A stretch of DNA of 17,859 nt. It comes from Oscillospiraceae bacterium (GTDB taxonomy: Bacteria; Bacillota; Clostridia; Oscillospirales; Oscillospiraceae). How positions within the stretch are numbered: the first letter of the stretch is position 1; each line of letters begins with the position of its first letter. This document shows positions 6,312-15,092 of this stretch, one piece after another. Position numbers and translations under genes: made by a program. The notes beneath the pieces are model-generated. The model was not told the DNA's origin. It saw only the letters and a list, made by a program, of their open reading frames with translations, and ran no database searches. The stretch spans positions 1 to 17,859 of the forward strand of contig JAFQSI010000288.1 in assembly GCA_017409645.1 (NCBI GenBank), written 5' to 3'.

Positions 6312-6722
6312 ATGGATCATCGAATCAACGTGATCGCCGGGCTCGGTGCCCTGTGCCTGGCCCTTGGACTGGGGATGTATCTGCTGTACCGAAACGGGTG
6401 GATGATCGTGAACGCCAAAAGCGCCGTGTCCTTTGTGGGATCCTCCGGCGGAAGGGCGGCCACCTTCACCCGGTGCAGCGGGTATCTCAAGCGGATCGTC
6501 CGCTTCCCGGAGGAGGGGCGCTATGCCTTCGACCTGGTCAGCGACCTGAGCAGGGGCTCCGTAACGGCGTCGCTGCTGGGACCGGACAAGGCGGAGCTTC
6601 TGCGTCTGACCCCGGAGCAGCCCCGGGCAGAGGTCCGGCTGGAGGGGAAAAGGCGCTATACGCTGCTCCTGCGTTTTCACAGCGCCACCGGCAGCTACAG
6701 ACTGCAATGGGAACGAATCTGA
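6312..6722 (+). CDS. Hypothetical single-pass membrane protein
   Basis: Not recognised. Predicted 136 aa: an N-terminal hydrophobic helix at about 5-26 (GLGALCLALGLGMYLLY), then a soluble, beta-rich domain that would be outside the membrane, with alternating hydrophobic strands such as YAFDLVSD and YTLLLRF and ending SYRLQWERI. The start ATG has AAAGGAGG 7 nt upstream; a longer in-frame start at 6273 falls inside the -10 box and is rejected. The gene lies 30 nt before ispE with no promoter between, so the two are probably cotranscribed. The base composition resembles that of the neighbours. No function is proposed. Confidence 0.75.
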   Translation: MDHRINVIAGLGALCLALGLGMYLLYRNGWMIVNAKSAVSFVGSSGGRAATFTRCSGYLKRIVRFPEEGRYAFDLVSDLSRGSVTASLLGPDKAELLRLTPEQPRAEVRLEGKRRYTLLLRFHSATGSYRLQWERI

Positions 6723-6752
6723 AAATCATAAACCGAAAGGATGTTATAGTCT

Positions 6753-7610
6753 ATGACGACTTTATTTGAACCGGCCTATGCCAAGGTGAATCTGACGCTG
6801 GACGTGCTGGGCAAGCGGGACGACGGCTACCATGACATCAAGACCGTCATGCAGACCATCTCTCTCCGGGACGACATCGAGATCGATGTGGGCACCGGCA
6901 AGCCCTGGGTCCTGACGTGCGACAAGGAGGGCGTGCCCTGCGATGAGACGAACCTGGCCTGGAAGGCCGCGAAGCTCTACTGCGAGGTCACCGGCGTCGA
7001 CCTGGGCGGCATCGAGATCCGCATCACCAAGCGCATCCCCAGCCAGGCTGGCCTGGGCGGCGGCAGCGCTGACGCCGCCGCGGTGCTGCGGGCGCTGAAC
7101 GAGCATTGCGGCGCCCCCCTCTCCATCGGTGCGCTGGCAGAGCTGGGCGGCCAGATCGGCAGCGACATCCCCTTCTGCGTCATCGGCGGCACCTGCATGT
7201 GCGAGGGCCGGGGCGAGCGGCTGAGAAAGCTGCCGAATATGCCCGAGTGCATCTTCGTGGTCTGCAAGCCCGACTTCGGCGTGTCCACCCCGGAGCTTTA
7301 TAAGAAGATCGACTCCGCAGCCATCCCCAAGCGCCCCGACAACAACGCCATGGAGGGCGCGCTCCTGGCCGGAGATCTGGCCAAGATCTGCGAGAATGTC
7401 TACAACGTCTTCGATCCCCTGGTGACCGAGGAGCATCTGGAGATGAACTACATCAAGTCCATCATGAATTCCTACGGCGCCATCGCCTACCAGATGACTG
7501 GCTCCGGCAGCGCTATCTTCGCCATCATGCCCGATTTTGAATTCGCCGCCGTGGTGTGCAACATGCTGCGGGAGAATTATCCCAACATTTTCATCTCGAT
7601 GCCTGTATAA
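6753..7610 (+). CDS. ispE: 4-diphosphocytidyl-2-C-methyl-D-erythritol kinase
   Basis: Predicted 285 aa, the normal IspE length. Known role: ATP-dependent phosphorylation of CDP-methylerythritol in the MEP pathway to isoprenoids, in the cytoplasm. GHMP-kinase features are visible: AYAKVNLTL with the catalytic lysine K11, the ATP loop IPSQAGLGGGSADAA (95-109), GQIGSDIPF with candidate catalytic D138, and the C-terminal motif TGSGSAIF near 249-256. The start ATG has AAAGGA about 11 nt upstream, slightly long spacing. It follows the hypothetical membrane gene by 30 nt, and the stop codon is followed within 11 nt by a strong hairpin that separates it from spoIIR. Confidence 0.95.
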   Translation: MTTLFEPAYAKVNLTLDVLGKRDDGYHDIKTVMQTISLRDDIEIDVGTGKPWVLTCDKEGVPCDETNLAWKAAKLYCEVTGVDLGGIEIRITKRIPSQAGLGGGSADAAAVLRALNEHCGAPLSIGALAELGGQIGSDIPFCVIGGTCMCEGRGERLRKLPNMPECIFVVCKPDFGVSTPELYKKIDSAAIPKRPDNNAMEGALLAGDLAKICENVYNVFDPLVTEEHLEMNYIKSIMNSYGAIAYQMTGSGSAIFAIMPDFEFAAVVCNMLRENYPNIFISMPV

Positions 7611-7634
7611 ACAGCGTGAACACCGTCCATACTT
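7605..7634 (+). promoter_or_regulatory. Possible sigma-F-type promoter of spoIIR
   Basis: GTATA (7605-7609, overlapping the ispE stop), a 15-nt spacer, then GTCCATACTT (7625-7634). Compared with the Bacillus sigma-F pattern GYATA-N15-GGnnAnAnTw, the second G is T. spoIIR is a sigma-F gene in Bacillus, so a promoter is expected here. Expected transcription start is about 7640, inside the hairpin loop. Confidence 0.4.
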
Positions 7635-7665
7635 TCAGAAATGACAGTATGGACGGTGATTTTTT
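7621..7665 (+). terminator. Strong hairpin with T-tract between ispE and spoIIR; overlaps the spoIIR ribosome binding site
   Basis: CACCGTCCATACT (7621-7633) pairs perfectly with AGTATGGACGGTG (7646-7658). After one mismatch the stem continues 3 bp (TCA/TGA), closed by a GAAA tetraloop (7638-7641). Six T residues (7660-7665) follow, so it looks like an intrinsic terminator for ispE. The ATG of spoIIR is the very next codon, and its only visible Shine-Dalgarno-like stretch, GGTGAT (7655-7660), is largely in the 3' arm. Confidence 0.85.
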
Positions 7666-8280
7666 ATGAAACGGCATCTTCGGCGCATTGCGCTTCTGCT
7701 CTTTGCGGTGATCTGTGTCTACGGCTGGGGGATCGCGACGGATTCGCAGGCGCTCCGGGACCAGCTGCTGCGGCTGCATGTGGTGGGAGCCAGCGATTCG
7801 AAGGAGGATCAGGATGTGAAGCTCCTGGTCCGGGACGCGGTGCTTCAGTCCCTGGAGGAGGGGCTCGAGGATGTGAAGGATGTGGACGCGGCCATGGACT
7901 ATGTGGCTAGGATGCTTCCGAAGGTGGAGACGGCGGCAAACCGCTGTCTGGCTGCGGCGGGATTCGACGATACCGTCTCCGTGAGTCTGACCGAGGAGGC
8001 CTTTCCGACACGGGAGTATGACACCTTCTCCCTGCCCGCCGGGATCTACAAGGCCCTGCGGGTGGTCATCGGAGAAGGGGAGGGGCAAAACTGGTGGTGC
8101 GTGGTGTTCCCCCAGCTGTGCGCGGGCACGGAGTCGGAATTCGTGGAGACGGCCAGCGTGGCGGGCATGTCCGATGAGCTGACCGCCGCATTGGAGGGGG
8201 ACTACGAGATCCGCTTCTGGCTCCTGGAAAAGCTGGGCCAGCTGAAGAACCGCTTTTTTCCATCTTCCGGATCGGAGTAA
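7666..8280 (+). CDS. spoIIR: Stage II sporulation protein R
   Basis: Predicted 204 aa. Residues about 1-29 form a signal-peptide or anchor segment (RRIALLLFAVICVYGWG). The mature part has the SpoIIR signatures LRLHVVGASDSKEDQDVKLLVRDAVL, FPTREY, LPAGIYKALRVVIGEGEGQNWWCVVFPQLC. Known role in Bacillus: made in the forespore under sigma-F, exported to the intermembrane space, and required for SpoIIGA to process pro-sigma-E in the mother cell. The start at 7666 has no spaced AGGAGG, only GGTGAT within a hairpin arm 5 nt upstream. ispE precedes it, and addB follows 49 nt downstream with its own promoter-like sequence. Confidence 0.93.
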   Translation: MKRHLRRIALLLFAVICVYGWGIATDSQALRDQLLRLHVVGASDSKEDQDVKLLVRDAVLQSLEEGLEDVKDVDAAMDYVARMLPKVETAANRCLAAAGFDDTVSVSLTEEAFPTREYDTFSLPAGIYKALRVVIGEGEGQNWWCVVFPQLCAGTESEFVETASVAGMSDELTAALEGDYEIRFWLLEKLGQLKNRFFPSSGSE

Positions 8281-8281
8281 A

Positions 8282-8309
8282 TTGTGATATAATATAAATT
8301 CAATCACAA
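8282..8309 (+). promoter_or_regulatory. Extended -10 promoter of addBA flanked by an inverted repeat
   Basis: TGA-TATAAT (TG at 8285-8286, TATAAT 8288-8293) forms an extended -10; the matching -35 (TTCCGG, 17 nt upstream) is poor. TTGTGAT (8282-8288) and ATCACAA (8303-8309) are perfect inverted 7-mers 14 bp apart that embrace the -10. They could be an operator or an RNA hairpin at the 5' end of the transcript. Confidence 0.5.
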
Positions 8310-8329
8310 ATATAGAAAGGGTGAACGAT

Positions 8330-11300
8330 ATGCTTCGCCTGATGTTATCCACAGACTGGATCCCGGGCCGGGAGGAGCTGCTGAAGCTGGTAGCTGCGGA
8401 TGTGGCCCAGCGCCGGGGAAACCGGATCCTGATGGTCCCGGAGCTGATTAGCCACGACACCGAGCGCCGCCTCTGCGCCGCGGCCGGTGATACCGCCAGC
8501 CGCTATGCCGAGGTGTTGTCCTTTCCCCGGCTCCTGCGGCGGGTCTCGGAGCAGACCCAATATATGCCCGCCGAATGTCTGGACAACGGCGGCCGGCTGA
8601 CCGCCATGGCTGCCGCCACACGGCAGCTTTCCAGCCGGCTCAAGTCCTACGCCAATCTGGAGACGCGGCCCGAATTTCTTTCGGGACTGTTGGATGCGGT
8701 GGACGAATTCAAGCGCTGCTGCATCACAAGCGTGGATCTGCGCCTGGCGTCGGAGCAAACGGAGGGCTCTCTGGCCCAAAAGCTGGAGGAGCTGGCTCTG
8801 ATCCTGGAGAGCTACGACGGCATCTGCGCCCAGAGCAAGGCGGACCCCCGGGATCAGATGAACTGGCTCCTCGAGCAGCTGGAGCAGTGCGATTTTGGGG
8901 AAAACCACGAATTCTACATAGACGGCTTCCCGGACCTGACCCGGCAGCATATGGCCATCGTGCGCCACCTGATCCGGGTGGCCCCCAGGGTCACCGTGAG
9001 CCTGACCGCCGACTGCATCGACTCGAAGCATCCCGCCTTCGAAAAGGCGGGCCAGACCGCCAAGGAGCTGGTCCTGGCCTGCAGGGAAATGGATCTGCCG
9101 GTGGAGATCGTCACGGTCCCGCAGCGGCGGGACCCGCTGCGCTATGTCCGGGACAGGCTGTTTCAGGGAAATCTGCAGGAGCGTCCCGAGCTGGAGCGGT
9201 GCCTGTTCCCGGGCCGCTGCGACAGCGTCTTCGATGAGTGCCAGATCGCCGCCGAAAAGGTCATGGAGCTGGTGCGCTCCGGCTGCCGCTACCGGGACAT
9301 CGGCATCGTCACCGCCGATCCGGGCTACGAGGGGATCCTGTCGCTGATCTTCCACCGGTGCGGCCTGCCCGTTTACTTAAGCGGCACCGATGACATCCTC
9401 GAAAAGACCGCCATCGCAACGGTCCTGGCGGCTCTGGATGCGGCCATGGAGGGTCTGGAGCAGCGGGAGGTGCTGCGCTACCTGCGCTCGCTGCTGTCGC
9501 CCGTGGAGCCGGAGATCTGCGACAAACTGGAAAATTATGCCATTACCTGGGGCATCCGTGGCGAAAAATGGAACAGGCCCTTTACGCTGCATCCTGCCGG
9601 TCTGGGCGGCAAATGGGACGAGGAAAGCGAAGCGCTCCTTGCGCAGCTGAATGAAGCGAGGGAGGCGGGTATCGCGCCCCTGGTGGGGCTGAGAAAGGCC
9701 ATCCGGGAGGCGAAGGACCTGTCCGGACAGATCGATGGGCTGCTGGCCTTTCTGGAGGAGACGAAGCTGGCCGAGGGCCTGGAAGCCCTCTGCGCCCGGG
9801 CGGAGGCCGACGGGGACAGCCGGGCGGCCCAGGAGTATAACCAGCTCTGGGAGATCCTGATCGGGGCGCTGGAGCAGCTCAGCTCCGTTCTGGGCCAGAC
9901 CCACTGGGAGCCAGACGCCTTTTCCCGGCTGCTGCGGCTGCTGCTGAGTCAGTACGATGTGGGCACCATCCCCACGGTCCTCGATGCGGTGACGGTGGGC
10001 AATGTCAGTGCCATGCGCTGCCAGCAGGTGAAGCATCTTCTGGTGCTGGGCGCTTCCGAGGGATGCCTTCCCGCCTACGGTGGCAGCGCCGGCATCCTGA
10101 CCGATGCGGAGCGGACGGAGCTTCGGAAGCTGGGCGTCCCCCTGACCGGCGGCGCCATGGAGGGCGTGGCGGCGGAATTCGCCGAGATCTACGGCTGCTT
10201 CTGCGCCGCCACCGAGACAATCAGCGTCACCTGTCCCGCGGGACAGAGCGCCTTCCTCTTCCGCAGGCTCTGCCAGATGCGGGGAATGAAGGACGGCGTC
10301 AGCCTGCAGCCCGGTCCGGGACCGGCTTTGACGGACCGCTGGGAGGCGGGCGCCTATCTCGCCCGCTGGAACGAGGGGGAGGCGGCCCGGGCGCTGTACG
10401 TGTCGGCTGCCTATGATGACGCCCGGAAGCGGGCCCGCCACACCCTGGGGCCGGTTTCACCGGAGCAGATCCGCTCCCTCTACGGAAAAAAGCTGACCCT
10501 CTCGGCGTCCCAGATCGACCGGCAGGCCGAGTGCCGCCTGAGCTACTTCCTGCGCTACGGCCTGCGGGCCCAGGAGCGGAAGGAGGCCACGGTGGATCCG
10601 GCGGAATTCGGTACCTTTGTGCATCATGTGCTGGAACACACGGCGAAGGAGGTCATGGACCTGGGCGGCTTCCACGCCGTCACCGAGGAGCAGACCCTGG
10701 ACATCGCCCACAAATATGCCGACGAATACGCCGCAGAGCGCTTCAGGGATCTGGATTCGGAGCGGCTGCAGTACCTGTTCCGGCGCAACGGCCTGGAGCT
10801 GGATCTGGTGGTCCGGGAGCTGTGGGCGGAGCTGTCGGTTTCGGAATTCGTGCCGGTGGCCTTTGAGCTGAACTTCGGCCAGGACGGGCAGATGCCCGCG
10901 GTCGAGATCTCCGGCAGGCGCATGGAGGCCCGGCTCCAGGGCTTCGTGGACAGGGTGGACGCCTGGTGCGACGGCTTCCAGAGCTTTGTCCGTGTCGTCG
11001 ATTACAAGACCGGCAAAAAGGATTTTGACTACTGCGACGTCTTCAACGGCGTGGGCTTGCAGATGCTGCTGTACCTCTTTGCCCTGGAGCAGGGGGGAGA
11101 GGAGATCGTCGGCGGCAGGCCCGTCAGCGCCGGCGTCCAGTATTTCCCCGCCCGGTTCCCCTACCTGAGTGAGGACGGACGGCTGACAGAGGAGGAGGCC
11201 CGGAGGGAGCATATAAAAAATGCCCGCCGCCGGGGCCTGATCCTCAAGGACGAGGATGTGGTCCGGGCCATGGAGCCCGGAGAGGAGATCACCCGGCTCA

Positions 11301-11590
11301 GCTGCAAGCGCAGCAAGGACGACGAGCTGGTGGGCGATGTGGCCGACCGGGAGCAGCTGAAGCAGCTGCGGCGCTACATTTTCCGCTACCTGGGCGATCT
11401 GGTGGACGAGATCGCCGGGGGACGGGTGGACCCCAATCCCTATACCCGGGGCAGCAGCCATTCGGCCTGTGCCTTCTGCCCCTACGGCGCGGTCTGCGCC
11501 CGGGACAAGGAGTCGGGCCGGAGAAATTACAAGACCATGACCGCCCAGCGGTTCTGGGAGGAGATCGGAAGGGAGGACAGCAATGGCTGA
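8330..11590 (+). CDS. addB: AddB: ATP-dependent helicase/nuclease subunit B
   Basis: Predicted 1086 aa, typical AddB length. Known role: with AddA it resects double-strand breaks for RecA-dependent repair. The C-terminal nuclease shows GFVDRVD and VVDYKTG (D891, K893). Four cysteines of the AddB iron-sulfur cluster are in place: C735 (in AECRLSYFLRYGL) and C1047, C1050, C1056 (CAFCPYGAVC). The N-terminus, MLRLMLSTDWIPGREELL, does not show the GxxGxGK[ST] Walker A seen in Bacillus AddB, so ATP binding by this subunit is doubtful (RexB-like). Start: an in-frame GTG at 8321 abuts the GAAAGG Shine-Dalgarno, whereas ATG 8330 is 9 nt downstream of it and is preferred. The stop overlaps the addA start, indicating translational coupling. 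Confidence 0.95.
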   Translation: MLRLMLSTDWIPGREELLKLVAADVAQRRGNRILMVPELISHDTERRLCAAAGDTASRYAEVLSFPRLLRRVSEQTQYMPAECLDNGGRLTAMAAATRQLSSRLKSYANLETRPEFLSGLLDAVDEFKRCCITSVDLRLASEQTEGSLAQKLEELALILESYDGICAQSKADPRDQMNWLLEQLEQCDFGENHEFYIDGFPDLTRQHMAIVRHLIRVAPRVTVSLTADCIDSKHPAFEKAGQTAKELVLACREMDLPVEIVTVPQRRDPLRYVRDRLFQGNLQERPELERCLFPGRCDSVFDECQIAAEKVMELVRSGCRYRDIGIVTADPGYEGILSLIFHRCGLPVYLSGTDDILEKTAIATVLAALDAAMEGLEQREVLRYLRSLLSPVEPEICDKLENYAITWGIRGEKWNRPFTLHPAGLGGKWDEESEALLAQLNEAREAGIAPLVGLRKAIREAKDLSGQIDGLLAFLEETKLAEGLEALCARAEADGDSRAAQEYNQLWEILIGALEQLSSVLGQTHWEPDAFSRLLRLLLSQYDVGTIPTVLDAVTVGNVSAMRCQQVKHLLVLGASEGCLPAYGGSAGILTDAERTELRKLGVPLTGGAMEGVAAEFAEIYGCFCAATETISVTCPAGQSAFLFRRLCQMRGMKDGVSLQPGPGPALTDRWEAGAYLARWNEGEAARALYVSAAYDDARKRARHTLGPVSPEQIRSLYGKKLTLSASQIDRQAECRLSYFLRYGLRAQERKEATVDPAEFGTFVHHVLEHTAKEVMDLGGFHAVTEEQTLDIAHKYADEYAAERFRDLDSERLQYLFRRNGLELDLVVRELWAELSVSEFVPVAFELNFGQDGQMPAVEISGRRMEARLQGFVDRVDAWCDGFQSFVRVVDYKTGKKDFDYCDVFNGVGLQMLLYLFALEQGGEEIVGGRPVSAGVQYFPARFPYLSEDGRLTEEEARREHIKNARRRGLILKDEDVVRAMEPGEEITRLSCKRSKDDELVGDVADREQLKQLRRYIFRYLGDLVDEIAGGRVDPNPYTRGSSHSACAFCPYGAVCARDKESGRRNYKTMTAQRFWEEIGREDSNG

Positions 11591-14500
11591 GCAATTGACC
11601 GAACAACAGAAAATGGCGGTGGAGAACCGGGGCGGCAAGCTGCTGGTGTCCGCGGCGGCAGGCTCCGGCAAGACCAAGGTCCTGGTGGACCGGCTGATGC
11701 TGTACCTCATGGATCCCGTCTCCCCCTGCAATATCGACGATTTTCTCATGATCACCTATACCAAGGCCGCCGCCGCGGAGCTGCGGGGCAAGATCGCCGC
11801 GAAGCTCTCGGAGCATCTGGCCCAGGATCCGGACAACCGGCACCTGCAGCGGCAGATGCAGCGGCTGTACCTGGCGAAGATCTCCACGGTCCATTCCTTC
11901 TGCACGGACCTGCTGCGCCAGCACGCGGGCGCGCTGGACATCCCGCCGGATTTCCGGGTGGGAGACGAGAGCGAATGTGGTCAGCTGCGGCAAATGGCCA
12001 TGGAGGAGCTGCTGGAGGACGCCTATACGAACTGGATGGAGGACCCGGATTTCCGGTCCTTCGTGGATACCCAGGGCCTGGGCCGGGACGACCGGCTGGT
12101 GAATGTGATCATCGCGAAGGTCTATGACTCCGCCCGGTGCCATCTGGACCCGGAGCATTGGCTGGACCACTGCATCCGCAGCGCGGATCTGAGCGAGACG
12201 GTGGATGCGGCCCAGACGGTATGGGGCAGCTACCTGATGGCGGATCTGAAGCACTATCTGCAGCTGCAGATCCGGGCCGTGAAGCGCTGCGCCGAGCTGG
12301 CTGAGGAGGACCCCCAGCTGGAAAAGATCGCGGCGGTGCTGCGCAAGACGCTGGTGGCTCTGGAAGCCCTCGGCGAGGCGGAGACCTGGGACCAGGTGGT
12401 GGAGCGCCGGAATATCGACTACGGACGGCTCACCTTCCCCAGAAAAATGGACGATCTGGAGCTGAAGGAGCGGATCAAGGCAGTCCGGGAGGGCTGCAAG
12501 GCCGGTCTTTCCAAAAAGCTGCGGATCTTCTGCGATCCGTCGGAAACGGTCCTGGCGGATCTTTCCCAGACGGGAAGCGCCATCCGGGGCCTTGTCAAGC
12601 TGGCACGGGCCTTTGGGGAGCGATATACCAAGCTCAAGCAGCGCCGCCGGATGCTGGATTTCTCGGATCTGGAGCATCGGTCCCTGGATCTGCTGCTGGG
12701 AAAGAGCCGCCTGACGCCTACCGCCGTCGCCCGGGAGGAGGGACGGCGGTTCCGGGAGGTCCTGGTGGACGAATACCAGGACTCCAACGCGGTCCAGGAC
12801 GCCATCTTCGGGAGCCTGACCGCCGAGAAGCAGAACTGCTTCCTGGTGGGCGATGTGAAGCAGTCCATCTACCGGTTCCGTCTGGCGGACCCGGGGATCT
12901 TCCTGGAAAAATACGCAACCTATGTCCCCGCGGCGGATGCCGTGCCCGGCCAGGGCCGGAAGATCCTGCTCAGCCGGAATTTCCGCTCCGGCGGCGCGGT
13001 GCTGGAGGCCACCAACGACGTCTTCTACCGCTGCATGAGCGAGCGGGTGGGAGATCTGAACTACACCAGTGATGAGGCCCTGGTGGAGGGCATCCCCCAC
13101 GAGAGCCTGGGCGAGCCGGAGGTGGAGCTGCATGTGCTGACCGTGGGCGATGACACCTACGGCCAGGAGGCCGCCTATGTGGCCGATCAGATCACAGCCC
13201 TGCTGGACGGGAAGCATATGATCCGGGGCAAGGAGGGCCTGCGGCCCATCGAGGCCGAGGACATCGCCATCCTGCTCCGTTCTCCCGGCTCCGTGGGCCA
13301 GCGCTACCAGGACGCTCTGGCGGCCCGCGGGATCCGCAGTGCCTTCGGCAGCGGCCGGGATCTGCTGCAGACCGATGAGATCGGCGTTCTGCGGGCGCTT
13401 TTGCAGGTCCTGTCGAACCCCCGGCAGGACATCCCCCTGATCGCGGTGCTGTCCGGCCCGGTCTTCGGCTTCACCGCCGATGATCTGGCCCGGATCCGCG
13501 CCCGGAAGAAGCACGGCGACTTCTTCGACGCGGTGCTTCTGGACGATGGGCCCAAGACCCTGGCCTTTCTGGAGATCCTGGAGAAGCTGAGATCCTGTGC
13601 CCGGCAGATGCCCCTGGCCCGGCTTCTGGAGGAGATCTTCTGCGTCACCCGCATGGACAGCATCTACGCCGCCATGCCCGGCGGCGTGGAGCGGACGGCG
13701 AATCTGAGGGAATTCTACCGGCTGGCACTGGACTTTGAAGCGGCTGCTCGCCGGGATCTGAGCCAGTTTTTGGAGCATCTGGAGCTTCTGGAGGAGAAGG
13801 GCCTGACGGTCCAGGAGCCGCCCACCGGCGGCGCGGTCCAGATCCTCTCCATCCACAAATCCAAGGGCCTGGAATACCCGGTGGTTTTCCTGTCCGGACT
13901 GTCCCGGCGGTTCAACACCGAGGATCTGAAGGCCCAGGTCCTCTGCGATGGCGAGCTGGGACTGGGACTGTCCGCCGTGGACCGGGAGAACCGGGTCCGC
14001 TATCCCACCATCGCCAAACGGGCCATCGTGGCCCGGACCTCCAGCGAGAGCCTGAGCGAGGAGCTGCGGGTGCTGTATGTGGCCATGACCCGGGCCAGGG
14101 ACCGGCTTATCATGACCTATGCGGAGAAAAAGCCGGAGGATACGCTGGCGGATATTGCGAACCGACTGGATCTGAGTGGCCCGGAGCTGCTGGCCTCGGA
14201 GGTCAGCTGCCCCGGCGAGTGGGTGCTGATGGAGGCCATGTGCCGCACGGAGGCGGGGCAGCTCTTTGCCCTGGCCGACGCCCGGCCTGACCAGACCCAT
14301 CTGGGGGATCACCCCTGGAAGATCGTGGCGGCGGAGTGCGCCCCGGCTCAGACGGAGGACGGAGAGACACAGGAGGTCAGCGCCGTTACCATGCCGGTCG
14401 GGACCCTGGAGCTGCTGCGCCAGCAGCTGCAGTTCCGCTACCCCCACGAGGCCGCCACCCTGACCCCCTCCAAGCAGACTGCGACTCAGCTCAAGGGCCG

Positions 14501-15089
14501 GGACAGGGACGAGGAGATCCGGGAACATGCGGAGCCGACCCCGAAAGCCAGAACCTGGCGGCGCTTCGGAGATCATTCGGCCCGCCGGGGCATGGACTAC
14601 GGCGTGGCCATGCATACGCTGATGCAGTATGTACGCTTTGACGCCTGTGCATCCCCGGAGGGACTGGAGGGGGAGATCCGCCGTCTGGCAGACGCCCGGA
14701 TCATCCCGGCGGAGCTGGCCCCGAAGCTGGACCGCAGCGCCATTTTGGCCTTCTTCCGCACGGAGCCGGGCCAAAGGCTGATGACGGGCAGATACATCCG
14801 GGAGTTCAAATTCTCCATTCTGGAGGATGCGGACGGCTACGGCGAGGGCCTTTCCGGCGAGCAGATCCTCCTGCAGGGCGTGGTGGACTGCGCCATTGTG
14901 GACGAGGACGGCATCACCGTGGTGGATTTCAAGACCGACTATGTGACGGACGCCACCCTGAACGAGGTCCTGGCCCGCTACCGGCCCCAGGTGGACACCT
15001 ATTCCAGAGCCCTGGAGCGGATCTATGAAATGCCGGTGAAGGGGACTTATCTCTATTTCTTCCATCTGAAGAAGCTGATCGCTGTATAA
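11583..15089 (+). CDS. addA: AddA: UvrD-type helicase and RecB-type nuclease subunit
   Basis: Predicted 1168 aa. Superfamily 1A helicase motifs in order: Walker A AAAGSGKT (24-31), TYTKAAAAELR motif Ia region, DEYQD (396-400), GDVKQSIYRFR (motif III), SRNFRSGG (motif IV), IHKSKGLE (757-764), VAMTRARD (833-840). The C-terminal nuclease has GVVDCAIVDEDG (D1102) and VVDFKTDY (D1115, K1117). The protein is therefore expected to be a 3'-5' helicase plus nuclease acting with AddB at DNA ends. The ATG overlaps the last 8 nt of addB. No promoter is seen between the genes. The gene converges on spoVAE with an 81-nt interval that holds a heptad-repeat hairpin. Confidence 0.97.
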   Translation: MAEQLTEQQKMAVENRGGKLLVSAAAGSGKTKVLVDRLMLYLMDPVSPCNIDDFLMITYTKAAAAELRGKIAAKLSEHLAQDPDNRHLQRQMQRLYLAKISTVHSFCTDLLRQHAGALDIPPDFRVGDESECGQLRQMAMEELLEDAYTNWMEDPDFRSFVDTQGLGRDDRLVNVIIAKVYDSARCHLDPEHWLDHCIRSADLSETVDAAQTVWGSYLMADLKHYLQLQIRAVKRCAELAEEDPQLEKIAAVLRKTLVALEALGEAETWDQVVERRNIDYGRLTFPRKMDDLELKERIKAVREGCKAGLSKKLRIFCDPSETVLADLSQTGSAIRGLVKLARAFGERYTKLKQRRRMLDFSDLEHRSLDLLLGKSRLTPTAVAREEGRRFREVLVDEYQDSNAVQDAIFGSLTAEKQNCFLVGDVKQSIYRFRLADPGIFLEKYATYVPAADAVPGQGRKILLSRNFRSGGAVLEATNDVFYRCMSERVGDLNYTSDEALVEGIPHESLGEPEVELHVLTVGDDTYGQEAAYVADQITALLDGKHMIRGKEGLRPIEAEDIAILLRSPGSVGQRYQDALAARGIRSAFGSGRDLLQTDEIGVLRALLQVLSNPRQDIPLIAVLSGPVFGFTADDLARIRARKKHGDFFDAVLLDDGPKTLAFLEILEKLRSCARQMPLARLLEEIFCVTRMDSIYAAMPGGVERTANLREFYRLALDFEAAARRDLSQFLEHLELLEEKGLTVQEPPTGGAVQILSIHKSKGLEYPVVFLSGLSRRFNTEDLKAQVLCDGELGLGLSAVDRENRVRYPTIAKRAIVARTSSESLSEELRVLYVAMTRARDRLIMTYAEKKPEDTLADIANRLDLSGPELLASEVSCPGEWVLMEAMCRTEAGQLFALADARPDQTHLGDHPWKIVAAECAPAQTEDGETQEVSAVTMPVGTLELLRQQLQFRYPHEAATLTPSKQTATQLKGRDRDEEIREHAEPTPKARTWRRFGDHSARRGMDYGVAMHTLMQYVRFDACASPEGLEGEIRRLADARIIPAELAPKLDRSAILAFFRTEPGQRLMTGRYIREFKFSILEDADGYGEGLSGEQILLQGVVDCAIVDEDGITVVDFKTDYVTDATLNEVLARYRPQVDTYSRALERIYEMPVKGTYLYFFHLKKLIAV

Positions 15090-15092
15090 ATA

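Noticed and set aside
11298..15065. Open frame of 1255 codons antisense to addA
   Set aside because: It is a codon-bias shadow: addA has full helicase and nuclease motifs in the other strand, and the antisense translation is low-complexity Gln/His/Leu/Gly-rich without recognisable domains or a ribosome site.
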